From Porphyromonas bennonis DSM 23058 = JCM 16335 (GTDB taxonomy: Bacteria; Bacteroidota; Bacteroidia; Bacteroidales; Porphyromonadaceae), in NCBI RefSeq assembly GCF_000375645.1, contig NZ_AQWR01000009.1, positions 1 to 56,533 on the forward strand: a DNA stretch of 56,533 bases, given 5' to 3'. Position 1 is the stretch's first letter, and every line of letters starts with the position of its first letter. Under the pieces are notes generated by a model that did not search any database, was not told the origin of the DNA, and was given only the letters and a program-made list of their open reading frames with translations. The translations under genes were made by a program, and so were the position numbers. Positions 18,463 through 26,981 of this stretch are shown piece by piece.

Positions 18463-21400
18463 TTACTCGCTCCTGCGGATCGTCAGTGATCCACCGGCGC
18501 TATTGCCCGCATACTCCGGGGCGTAGAAGCTCTGCACCTCGGCAGGACCGTAGCTGAAGTGTCCCGCCACGTTGGCCGTCGCCTCCAGCTCGATCACATG
18601 CTTCCCCCTCGGGAGGTAGTCGATGAAGATGAAGTCGACTGTCTCTCGTCGGCTGTAACCGTACCAGGTGCGGTCCGACATGCCGTAGCCGGCAAAGTCA
18701 TAGCCCGGCTCGGCACCTGCCGCCCGGTCATCCCGTATCGTCACGAGGCTCAGGTCCTGCTTCGTCTCCACTAAGTAGCGCACCACCAGCTGCTCACCGG
18801 CCACGGCCTCTCGCTCATCCGTCAGTCGAACGAGAGACGAGGTGCCGTCGACGATACGGCGGGCGTAGACCTCCTTGCCGATCGTCAGTTTCTCACCTGT
18901 GGGTGTCGCCTTTGCCGCCGGCTCAGTCACCCGATACCGGATGCCACCGAAGGCAAAGTCTGTCGTCACGCCCTCCCACCGGATCACCGTCTTGGTCTCC
19001 GGCTTCGGCAGGCCGAGGACAATGTGTCCCGTCGCCTTATCGAGCGCGGTAGGATGGTAGACCACCTGCCCCAGATAGAGCGTTGCATCCGGTTCAAAGC
19101 GTGTCGGAGTTACCGTTCGGAGCAGTGGCTCCACCGCATCCAGCGTCAGCGGATTGCTCCACAGCGTCCCTTGCTTGAGGCTCAGCATAAAACGCGTCAC
19201 TTCTGGCGAGAGTGCCTCGTCCGGCTGATCATTATGGAGGAAGACGGTCAGCGCCAGCAGCTCAGCGTCACTCTCGGTGTAGCTGCTTCGGTCGCGGATG
19301 AAGTCCCGCACCTCGCTGTACGCCGCCTTGTTGTCAAAGGCACGCGAGTACTCCCCAAAGTTGAGCAGGTATGAGGTCGATGCCGTCCGGTAGCTCTCTC
19401 GAGCGCCCTTTACCTGCTTCTCGAGCAGCTTCTTCACCTCTCCGCTGAGGGAGGGATCCTTCCGTCCCAGCTTATGAGTCAGCAGTCGATACTCCATCGC
19501 TGCCTTGTAGTAGCTCCGCTCCTTGGAGAGCTCGCTCTGCAGGTACTTCAGCGACTGGTCGATCGCATCATCCAGCTTTGCCGACCGGGTGGGTGTAAAG
19601 GCAAGATTCTCCAGTACCACATGGGTCAGCCAGGGAGAGGGCTCCGGCAGTAGCGCATCGTAGCGGAAGCCACCGGTGGGGAAGGTAAAGGCGAGGATCC
19701 TCTTCTCCAGTCCTCCAAGCAAGTCGCTCATCCGCTCCTCGCTCAGGAGCAGGTCGTAGAAGTCCGCCAGTGTCCTCGGGTCGGCCTGCCTATTAAAGGA
19801 AGACCTCGGCTCAGACTCCTGATCCCGTATCGCTGCCCGAAGTTGGGTGCGAGACATGGAGAGGCTCCGTTTCAGCTCCGGTGTGGAGGCGATCAGCGCC
19901 CTCAGGCGACTGTAGACCGCATACTTCGTGCTGGCCTCGAGGAGAGAGAGCTCCTCTGCAGGTGCCTCTGTAGCATAGGTGTCGGCGAGGGTGGTGAGGA
20001 GGAGGTGGATCGGGGAGAAGTAGATCTCCGCCACAGCCTGGCTGCCGCCGAGGTCCGCCTTGGGCAGTGCCAGGCTCACCTGCGACTGCTTATAGGACGA
20101 GAAGGGGACCGCCACCGTATACTCCGCCAGGTCGCTCCGGAGAGGGATCACTCGCTCCAGCGCATCGGTATACTGCGCCCCCGCTGCCGTGGCACGCAGT
20201 ATCAGCGAGTCGCCATCGGCACGCTTTGCCTCCACGACGAAAGGCATCGTCCCGGTCTGACCACCGGCTACCGACAGCTCTGCCTCGGATAGCTGCGTCT
20301 GACCCTCGGTGACGGTTGCACGGATGGTCTCGGGCGACTGCTCCGCATTCTGCACCCGAGCGAGTCCCTCCAGCCGGTCGCCCCATCTCAGGTAGCGGGG
20401 CAAGGACAGCTCCACGGAGAGTGGGGCAAAGACGCGGAAGTCATGATCCTCCAGCAGCTCCTCCTTGAAGTCTGGTGCAAAGGAGTAGACTTTCAGTACA
20501 TACTCCGTTTGGGTATCGGGCAGTTTAAAGTCCAGCTGCACTCGTCCCTCCCTGTCGCTCCTGAGGAGAGCGCTGAAGTATGCTGTCTCGGCAAAGTTTT
20601 GCCGCAGTCTCGGCTGCCCGTCTGAGCCGGCACCCTCAGCCACAACCATAACCTCATCATTGACGACGTTGCTCGTCTTCATCATCGCCCTCGGGGATGC
20701 CACCGCACTCTCCATCAGGACAGCGCCATATAGATTGCCACCCAGAGCGTTGTATAATATCGGAGAGCCGCCGATCTTGCTCCAGTGCTGCTCATCGCCC
20801 GAAGCCTCTGTGAGGGCCTTGTCAAAGACCGCAACCAGTACCGGCACCTCAGAGAGTGGCTTGCCGCCCGAGCGACTCACTACGGTGAAGCGTCGAGAGA
20901 ATTGCTCTCCCGGCACGAAACGACCCTCTCCCACCTTCATCTCCAGTCCAGCGGTGTGGGTCTTCTCCTTTTCTCCGGACTTCTCGCTATACTCAGTCAG
21001 GTCAATGCGAGCGGTGGTCTCCTCCCCTCTGTTGTAGGCCGAGAGCACCACAGACAGCGTCCCCTCCATCGGGCGTAGACGATAGAGCTTACCCGGCTCC
21101 ACAGACAGGAACCGATGATCACTCTTATTCTTTTCCTGGACCATCAACAGAGAGAGCGTCCCGCCGTGGCTCGAGCCGTAGAGGATCTCTCCCTCCTTCG
21201 TCATAGTGGCAAAGAGGGGCACCTCACCCACGAGCCGGTCATCGGTCGGGCTGTAGAGGTAGAGCGGGTCGCTCACGTCCGTCACCACCTGACCCCAGTA
21301 GTCTGTCGTCTCGACCTTCAGTCGGTAGCTCCCGCTGGGCAGACTTGCCAGGCTCAGCTCCCGCTTCCCCTTCATCGGCAGGTCAATCGGCTCTCCGACC

Positions 21401-23574
21401 TGCTTCCCCTTTGTATCGATCCAAGTGGCTGTGAGCTTGTATCTCGACAGATCCCCCAGTCTCAGTCTCTGGTAGGGCTGGCTCTCTGTGCTCAGCGTCA
21501 GGTCGAGGCGATTGAGTATCTCCTTGCCGTCCACCAGCAGGTTAGCCGAGAGCGGGAGGTTGGTCGTGTCCTTCTCCATCGCCAGAGACTCGTCCGTCAC
21601 ATCCCCTATCGCATCAGCAGCAGAGAGTGTGATCGGGTGATTCCAGTAGTAGCCGCCCGTCGCGGACTTTGTCAGCGGCTCCGTCTCCAGCATAAAGTGT
21701 CCGTCTGAGCCGCTCCGACCCGTCATCCGCTTGCCGTCCACATCGTACTGCAGCGTCAGTCGTGCCGCCATGGGGTGACCATTCAGGTCCTCTGTCCTAC
21801 CGTAGATCCGCATCGGGCGACCGGTGACATAGCCGGTCGGTATGCTGTCGATGATGAGCGACAGGTGCATCAGCTTATACTCCTCTACCTGTAGAGACTC
21901 GTCCCCATAGGCGGTACTGAGAGAGAAGCCTGATAGATGCTCGTCCTCGGGTAGGGTAAAAGTGGCCTCCGCCACCCCGCGATCGTCGGTGGTGATCGTC
22001 TGTGTCTCCAGCACTTCCTGCACCCCGTCACGGTATGCGACCAGCTTCACCTGCTGAAGTGTGTTTGGTTCGGCCTTCACCACCTCCCCCTTGCGGGTCA
22101 CGGTGACAATGCCTACCTTCACCGTCTGCCCCCTCTTGTAGATCGGTCTATCGGTGTAGAAGTGGGTCTCTGCCTGTTTCTTCGGATTAGCTGTCCCGGC
22201 AGGCCACTTTTGCTCCCCATAAATGGTGAAGAACCGCTCCTCAAGCATTCGGGGATCTTTGGCACTGACAAAGAGGTATCCCCCTCTCGGCGGAGTCTGA
22301 CGGACCACCACCTCGCCCCCTTCGCCTGTGTAGAGGGTGGCGATGGGGCGTTTGCGCTCATCACCGCGGAAGACCTTCACCTCCACGCCGGAGACCGGGC
22401 TGCCGTCCTGTCGGTCCATGGCATAGATCGTCCGGTCATACTGCCGCACGTCGATCTGATCCAGCAGAGCATTCCCCTGCCGAACCACCCCCTCGCGCTC
22501 GTTGTAGAGTGCCAGCCTATAGTACCCCACTCTCGGCAGGCGGAGGGACACCTTGTCGCTGATCCAGCGCGCCTTCCCCGCCGGAGCTGTGTACGAGGCA
22601 AGCTTCTTCGCACGACCCTTGCGGATCTGTTGCTCCACCTTACGACCACCGGTGATGAGGTAGAGGTCGAGCGCCTGCCGCGTCGGACCCTCTATCTTGA
22701 CGGTCGCCTCTCCTGTGTGGAGGTCGATGTAGGTCAGGTCTCCGATGGATGGTCTGTGCCCAAAGAGCTGCTTGCCCATCTCCCTCAGTCGCTTCTCATA
22801 GGGGTTTCCCGCCATGGATGGCTCTATCCTGAGGTACTCGGCGTAGAGCTTGCTCTCCTCTCGGATCCACTCCTCGGTCTTGTGATCCATCTCAAGAGGT
22901 GCGAGTAGGCGTGAGCTGCGCTCTCGGAGATCCAGCATACGAACCACCGTCTGCTCCGGATGTCCCGCAAAGCGCTCAATATATGCGGGGTAGATATTCT
23001 CCTCCGACCGCTTCCCCTCCCACTCCAGCATGGAGAGCGCCTGGTCGCTGTAGCCTACCCTCAGAGCTTGGTCCAGCTCCCGGAGGTGAAGCTCCCGGAG
23101 GGCGTCAAAGCCCTTTTCCGCCAGCTGCTCCATCAGCTCAGCGAGGAGGGAGTACCCATTGCCCTCAGAGGGCACACCCAGCCGCCAGCGGCGGACCTGC
23201 CATTGATAGCGAAGTCCGCTCAGGTCGGTGGTGGCGCGCCACAGCTCCCGACGCTCCAGCTCTCGAGAGATCATCCGGACCAGTTCCCTCTCGGTCCGCT
23301 TCTTACTCCAGAGGAGAGTGTCAGGAGACTCATCTGAGGTGTCGTACTCCTCGATGGTGCGACCGGCATTGGCTGCCAGCCGACTCAGGTTATCAAGGAG
23401 AGAGAGCATCTCCTCCTCGGGGATCTGTTGCTCGTCTGCCATAGCTTGCTTGTCGATGGACCTGTGGCTCGCGATCCCCGTTGCGGAGATCACCCCAGCC
23501 CCTATGAGAAGGGTGGGAAGCAGGAGTGCTGCCATCCGGGTCCGAATGATCTTATGTATCCTGTTATTCTTCAT
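18463..23574 (-). CDS. Alpha-2-macroglobulin family protein, thioester-less
   Basis: At 1703 residues this is the longest gene of the window. A hydrophobic segment (about 13-33) serves as signal peptide or anchor. An N-terminal helical part is followed by macroglobulin (MG) domains, including the MG2-like stretch AETHFYTDRPIYKRGQTVKV near residue 470. The A2M core lies around AETAYFSALLRSDREGRVQL and LPRYLRWGDRLEGLARVQN (about 1010-1090), then a helical thioester-type domain. The CxEQ thioester motif of protease-trapping members is not found, so covalent trapping is unlikely. Family members are periplasmic or surface proteins thought to protect the cell from proteases. The start codon overlaps the stop of the upstream TPR gene (ATGA). 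Confidence 0.9.
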   Translation of the reverse strand: MKNNRIHKIIRTRMAALLLPTLLIGAGVISATGIASHRSIDKQAMADEQQIPEEEMLSLLDNLSRLAANAGRTIEEYDTSDESPDTLLWSKKRTERELVRMISRELERRELWRATTDLSGLRYQWQVRRWRLGVPSEGNGYSLLAELMEQLAEKGFDALRELHLRELDQALRVGYSDQALSMLEWEGKRSEENIYPAYIERFAGHPEQTVVRMLDLRERSSRLLAPLEMDHKTEEWIREESKLYAEYLRIEPSMAGNPYEKRLREMGKQLFGHRPSIGDLTYIDLHTGEATVKIEGPTRQALDLYLITGGRKVEQQIRKGRAKKLASYTAPAGKARWISDKVSLRLPRVGYYRLALYNEREGVVRQGNALLDQIDVRQYDRTIYAMDRQDGSPVSGVEVKVFRGDERKRPIATLYTGEGGEVVVRQTPPRGGYLFVSAKDPRMLEERFFTIYGEQKWPAGTANPKKQAETHFYTDRPIYKRGQTVKVGIVTVTRKGEVVKAEPNTLQQVKLVAYRDGVQEVLETQTITTDDRGVAEATFTLPEDEHLSGFSLSTAYGDESLQVEEYKLMHLSLIIDSIPTGYVTGRPMRIYGRTEDLNGHPMAARLTLQYDVDGKRMTGRSGSDGHFMLETEPLTKSATGGYYWNHPITLSAADAIGDVTDESLAMEKDTTNLPLSANLLVDGKEILNRLDLTLSTESQPYQRLRLGDLSRYKLTATWIDTKGKQVGEPIDLPMKGKRELSLASLPSGSYRLKVETTDYWGQVVTDVSDPLYLYSPTDDRLVGEVPLFATMTKEGEILYGSSHGGTLSLLMVQEKNKSDHRFLSVEPGKLYRLRPMEGTLSVVLSAYNRGEETTARIDLTEYSEKSGEKEKTHTAGLEMKVGEGRFVPGEQFSRRFTVVSRSGGKPLSEVPVLVAVFDKALTEASGDEQHWSKIGGSPILYNALGGNLYGAVLMESAVASPRAMMKTSNVVNDEVMVVAEGAGSDGQPRLRQNFAETAYFSALLRSDREGRVQLDFKLPDTQTEYVLKVYSFAPDFKEELLEDHDFRVFAPLSVELSLPRYLRWGDRLEGLARVQNAEQSPETIRATVTEGQTQLSEAELSVAGGQTGTMPFVVEAKRADGDSLILRATAAGAQYTDALERVIPLRSDLAEYTVAVPFSSYKQSQVSLALPKADLGGSQAVAEIYFSPIHLLLTTLADTYATEAPAEELSLLEASTKYAVYSRLRALIASTPELKRSLSMSRTQLRAAIRDQESEPRSSFNRQADPRTLADFYDLLLSEERMSDLLGGLEKRILAFTFPTGGFRYDALLPEPSPWLTHVVLENLAFTPTRSAKLDDAIDQSLKYLQSELSKERSYYKAAMEYRLLTHKLGRKDPSLSGEVKKLLEKQVKGARESYRTASTSYLLNFGEYSRAFDNKAAYSEVRDFIRDRSSYTESDAELLALTVFLHNDQPDEALSPEVTRFMLSLKQGTLWSNPLTLDAVEPLLRTVTPTRFEPDATLYLGQVVYHPTALDKATGHIVLGLPKPETKTVIRWEGVTTDFAFGGIRYRVTEPAAKATPTGEKLTIGKEVYARRIVDGTSSLVRLTDEREAVAGEQLVVRYLVETKQDLSLVTIRDDRAAGAEPGYDFAGYGMSDRTWYGYSRRETVDFIFIDYLPRGKHVIELEATANVAGHFSYGPAEVQSFYAPEYAGNSAGGSLTIRRSE

Positions 23575-24452
23575 AATAAAGAGTGTTTTATCTGTCTCAC
23601 TTCCTCCCTCGCCTGTGCCACCTCGGCGGGTGTCGCTCCAGCCTCGGTTGCTCGGCGGAGATCCTCCTCCGCCTCCTTCTCCTCCCCATAGAGCAGCCAG
23701 ATCTCCGCCCTCAGGAGATACTCCTCGGCATCGACACGATCGCCACTACGGCGGATAATCTCCCGCACGTCGGCAAGTGCGTCCGACTTACGCCCCTGAC
23801 GCATCAGGAGCCGTGTCCTCGCCCGGTAGGCCGGTGCCATCGCCGGCTGCTGCTCGATCAGGTAGCTCAGCAGCTTCTCCGCCTCCACGAGACGCCCCTG
23901 CTTCTCGTACACCTCCGCCATCTTCACACGCGGAAGGTAGGCATCGGCATTGTGAGCGAGGATCTTCCTCAGATCCCCCTCGGCGGCACTCCAGAGCCCC
24001 ATCTGCTCGTAAGCGAGGACTCGCTTGTACCGGTAGATCTCACTATTAGGAAACTTTGACACCAGTTCGTCATAGTCCACCAGCGCTGTCTCCACACGCC
24101 CGATCCCTATGAGCAGGTCTGCCCGACGCTCCCGTAGCTCCGGGATCGCTGGCTGACGGCTCACCGCTTGCGAGAGGAGATCCACCGCCTCGGTAGAGTC
24201 GCCCCGCGCCACCACCAGCTCGGCTAGGTTACCGAGGAGGAGGAAGTTCCCCTCCGCCTCCGGACTCAGCTCCAGAGCCTGCCGAAGCATCAGCTCAGCG
24301 CTGTCCGGTCTCCCCGCCTCGTAGTAGTCGAAGTAGCGCTCTACGCAGTCGGCATACGTCGCCTCTCTCTCCTTGTCCGACTGGGCGGAGGCAAGGAGCA
24401 GGGGTGCGAGGGCTATGATGAGAGCAACCAGGGGTCTCGTTAGAGCATTCAT
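23571..24452 (-). CDS. Exported TPR protein, partner gene of the macroglobulin-like protein
   Basis: A signal peptide (MNALTRPLVALIIALAPLLLA) precedes about seven tetratricopeptide repeats that fill the rest of the 293 residues (for example ALVDYDELVSKFPNS and EAEKLLSYLIEQQPAMAPAY). TPR proteins are helical scaffolds for protein contacts; no enzymatic motif is visible. The stop codon overlaps the start of the macroglobulin-like gene by four bases, so the two proteins are made from one transcript and may act together in the periplasm. A possible promoter lies at 24711, about 250 bp upstream, with a structured region between. Confidence 0.88.
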   Translation of the reverse strand: MNALTRPLVALIIALAPLLLASAQSDKEREATYADCVERYFDYYEAGRPDSAELMLRQALELSPEAEGNFLLLGNLAELVVARGDSTEAVDLLSQAVSRQPAIPELRERRADLLIGIGRVETALVDYDELVSKFPNSEIYRYKRVLAYEQMGLWSAAEGDLRKILAHNADAYLPRVKMAEVYEKQGRLVEAEKLLSYLIEQQPAMAPAYRARTRLLMRQGRKSDALADVREIIRRSGDRVDAEEYLLRAEIWLLYGEEKEAEEDLRRATEAGATPAEVAQAREEVRQIKHSLL

Positions 24453-24559
24453 CGGTGTAATTCTTCCATACTATTGGTTAAGAAAGGTACCCAATTTCCC
24501 CCACCTGACCAATCCTGATTGTTAAAGAAAGTGGTGACCTCGATCGCAAGGATTGTGTG

Positions 24560-24704
24560 AGAAAAAGAAGAGACGACTTGTCCTGCCCCCTCAGTGCAGG
24601 GGGAGACTCCGCAGTCTCACCATACTTGGCCGAACCCGGATGACAATGGCGGATGTCCGTAGGACGCGAACAGAACCGTATACGATTCGTCTCAGTAAAG
24701 TTTC
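24560..24704 (-). ncRNA. Candidate structured RNA or attenuating leader
   Basis: On the minus strand, a transcript starting about 7 bp after the -7 element at 24711 would fold into a multi-branched structure. A closing stem GAGACGA/TCGTCTC joins 24687-24693 to 24570-24576 and is followed by a T-rich run (CTTCTTTTTC). Inside are hairpins at 24586-24603 (CCCCCT/AGGGGG), 24603-24618 (GAGACT/AGTCTC), 24655-24665 (GTCC/GGAC) and 24673-24688. The structure with a terminal stem and U run suggests either an independent RNA of about 145 nt or a terminator-type leader ahead of the TPR-macroglobulin operon. I do not recognise it as 6S, SRP, tmRNA or RNase P RNA. Confidence 0.4.
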
Positions 24705-24710
24705 TTGCTG

Positions 24711-24718
24711 CAAAGATA
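24711..24718 (-). promoter_or_regulatory. Putative -7 element upstream of the structured leader
   Basis: The minus-strand sequence is TATCTTTG, a full match to TAnnTTTG. It points towards the TPR-macroglobulin operon and would place the transcript start near 24704, just before the predicted closing stem. Confidence 0.55.
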
Positions 24719-24878
24719 CGACAATCATGAGTCCCCATTGTCTCTTATCTGCACTTTCGGTCCATTACGCTCTCATCAGGTCAGCAGAGGGGCAGGTCAG
24801 GTAAGTCCGACAGGCTCATACCAAGGCTCACTAATACTTAGTGTAAGACCGTGCTATTGACCGCTTGGGGAGGAAAGG

Positions 24879-24915
24879 GTGAGGGCGCACATCGTACGCC
24901 GATGTGCGCCCTCAC
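24879..24915 (-). terminator. Terminator of the second susC-susD operon
   Basis: A perfect 16-bp GC-rich inverted repeat (GTGAGGGCGCACATCG at 24879-24894 and its complement at 24900-24915) with a 5-base loop lies 25 bp after the susD stop. Confidence 0.85.
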
Positions 24916-24939
24916 TGAAGAATGCAGTGTGAAGTGGGA

Positions 24940-26961
24940 TTACTTCGTCACATGGCCTGTCCCGGTAGGCCAGTAGATGTTTTGATAGAGATAGCTGTTC
25001 TCCGCTTTGTTATCTGGGCTACAGAGCTGCATCTCCGCAATGGAGAAGGGACTCAGATAGTGTCCCTCGTAGAATGTGTAGCCCCCATAGAGATCGTACT
25101 TCGTGCGGATCTGGTAGGGACGGAGGTACTTAGATACCTCTCTCGAGGAGACCTTGGAGTCCTCACCACCATCGGAGTACTTACCCTCGATCTGGCTCTC
25201 ACCGGTCTTCTCATCGACATATTTCTTGCTCTTATAGATCTCGTCCCAGAGATTGATGCCCTCGATGTGGTAGTTCTTTACCTGATCCATAGCTCTCCAG
25301 CGCTTGAGGTCCTCCATACGGAAGCCCTCGCCTGCCAGCTCGCAGCGACGCTCGCGACGGATCGAGTAGAGGGTAGCATCGATCGGCTGTCCGGCAGAGA
25401 ATGCCCCCCAGTCGTAGGAGGACCGATTGAGATCGGCCTCGTAGGACATATCTGTGGCAGCGATAGTGGTCTCGATAGGCGCAGTGATGCCGGCGCGCTT
25501 GCGGAGAGCATCCCAGTACTTGCGTGCGGTGGCATCGATGGTGTGATTCTTAAGGTACGATGCCTCGATATAATTGAGGTACGCCTCTTCGACACGGACG
25601 TGGATCAGTCCGCAGTCATCGCTGGGGGCGGTGCCGATGCCCTTAGCCGGGTCGTAGCTACAGAACTTCCTCTGGCGGTAACCTGTCACGTCTCTATTCT
25701 CCTCGATCACGATGATCTCAGGTGCGCCAAAGTCCTTCATACCGCCCTTCTTGATGTCATTGACCTTTGACTTCTCATCGTACATAAAGAGCTGGAGACG
25801 CTCGTCGCGATCAGTCTTGACCATGCTGATCGTCTTGTCCCCCTTGTAGCCTGATGCAGGCGCATAGATGGGAAGTCCGTTGTCCATCAGGAAGGACTCT
25901 ACGAGACCGCGGGTCCAGCCGGAGTTGAATCCTCGTGCCAGGTAGTGGCTGGTGAAGTGCAGCTTATTAGCAGACTCTCCAAACTCCTCCCAGAAGAGGA
26001 TCTCAGGATAGACACTCAGATCGGGGCTGGCGTACATATCGTAATAGGGGTTCCACCCGGAGTAAGCCTTCGGGTCTGTAGGATTCATGATGTGGGTATT
26101 CTCCGTCTGTAGAGAGACGGCATCGCCGACCTTCTTGGCGGCGTCCATGGCCTGGGAGAGGAAGAAGTCCACCTCGCCCGTCTGGTCAAAGGTCTTCCCC
26201 TTATTCCACTCCTTGTCCTTACCGGGCCAAGTGGCATCCCCGGGGACACGACCGGAGCCTCTGTGGTAGAGCTCGAAGGTTCCCTCGAAGAGAGCCACGC
26301 GAGACTTCAGAGCCAGTACAGATCTCTTGGAGAGACGCTGATTGCGGGGCGTCTTCTCGGGAAGCAGCTCGATGGCCTTGTCGAGATCCTTGAGGATATG
26401 TCGAGCTACCTCGTTTCGGGGCATACGCTTACTCTCACTGGCGAGATCCTCATCGACATTGAGTACCTTGTCAGCAATAGGGAAGTCTCCAAAGGCGACC
26501 AGCTTGTCGTAGTAGAGCATACCACGGATGGCATACGCCTCACCGATTGCTTGATTGATATCCTCAGGTCTGCCGGAGATCTTACCTTCCTTGTGGCGAG
26601 CCTCGTTCTCATTGATGAACATATTGACATCACGGATCGCTTCGAAGCCGATGCCTCCGGTGCTTGGCACTTTCCATCGATCGAGCGTGAACATACCGAG
26701 GTTTCCCCCAGTGGCTGCCTGATTGTCTGTGCCGTTGTCCCAAGTGGCCTTTCCACCATTGTATCCTCCCAGTCCGGGGAATACGGTAGAGTAGTAATCG
26801 ATCGTGAAGCTGGAGAGCTGCTCAGCGGTACTGTAGTAGGTGTCGGGACTGATCTGATCCAGTGGCCCCTTATTGAGAAAGTCGCAAGAAGTGGTCACGG
26901 CTCCTATCGCCAAGGCTGCGGTGAGTGCTCTAAGCCCCTGATATATAGTTGTCTTTTTCAT
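24940..26961 (-). CDS. SusD/RagB-like surface lipoprotein (pair 2)
   Basis: The lipoprotein signal ends in the lipobox TTSC, giving a lipidated cysteine near residue 26. The mature N-terminus FLNKGPLDQISPDTYYSTAE is the SusD-family start, and the helical core (INQAIGEAYAIRGMLYYDKL, then LVAFGDFPIADKVL) and the C-terminal LYSIRRERRCELAGEGFR segment are typical. At 673 residues it is longer than pair 1 and pair 3. It acts as ligand-capturing lid of the SusC protein encoded 20 bp upstream. No enzyme gene accompanies this pair, so the ligand cannot be inferred. Confidence 0.95.
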   Translation of the reverse strand: MKKTTIYQGLRALTAALAIGAVTTSCDFLNKGPLDQISPDTYYSTAEQLSSFTIDYYSTVFPGLGGYNGGKATWDNGTDNQAATGGNLGMFTLDRWKVPSTGGIGFEAIRDVNMFINENEARHKEGKISGRPEDINQAIGEAYAIRGMLYYDKLVAFGDFPIADKVLNVDEDLASESKRMPRNEVARHILKDLDKAIELLPEKTPRNQRLSKRSVLALKSRVALFEGTFELYHRGSGRVPGDATWPGKDKEWNKGKTFDQTGEVDFFLSQAMDAAKKVGDAVSLQTENTHIMNPTDPKAYSGWNPYYDMYASPDLSVYPEILFWEEFGESANKLHFTSHYLARGFNSGWTRGLVESFLMDNGLPIYAPASGYKGDKTISMVKTDRDERLQLFMYDEKSKVNDIKKGGMKDFGAPEIIVIEENRDVTGYRQRKFCSYDPAKGIGTAPSDDCGLIHVRVEEAYLNYIEASYLKNHTIDATARKYWDALRKRAGITAPIETTIAATDMSYEADLNRSSYDWGAFSAGQPIDATLYSIRRERRCELAGEGFRMEDLKRWRAMDQVKNYHIEGINLWDEIYKSKKYVDEKTGESQIEGKYSDGGEDSKVSSREVSKYLRPYQIRTKYDLYGGYTFYEGHYLSPFSIAEMQLCSPDNKAENSYLYQNIYWPTGTGHVTK

Positions 26962-26981
26962 GATTTCTTGTTCACTGGGTG

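Larger units (their letters stand above)
24453..24939. other. Intergenic region between the TPR gene and susD (pair 2)
   Basis: This 487-bp gap contains a candidate structured RNA (24560-24704), a promoter-like -7 element (24711-24718) and the terminator of the second susCD operon (24879-24915). The rest, 24453-24559 and 24719-24878, shows nothing I can name; the 86- and 83-codon frames crossing it have no coding character. Confidence 0.6.

Noticed and set aside
24560-24704. 6S, SRP or tmRNA gene
   Set aside because: No tmRNA tag frame or tRNA-like ends, no SRP tetraloop consensus and too short for a normal 6S; left as an unidentified structured RNA.
24478-24804. Overlapping frames of 86 and 83 codons in the leader of the TPR operon
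   Set aside because: They run through hairpin arms, have no plausible protein features and lie on both strands of the same sequence.
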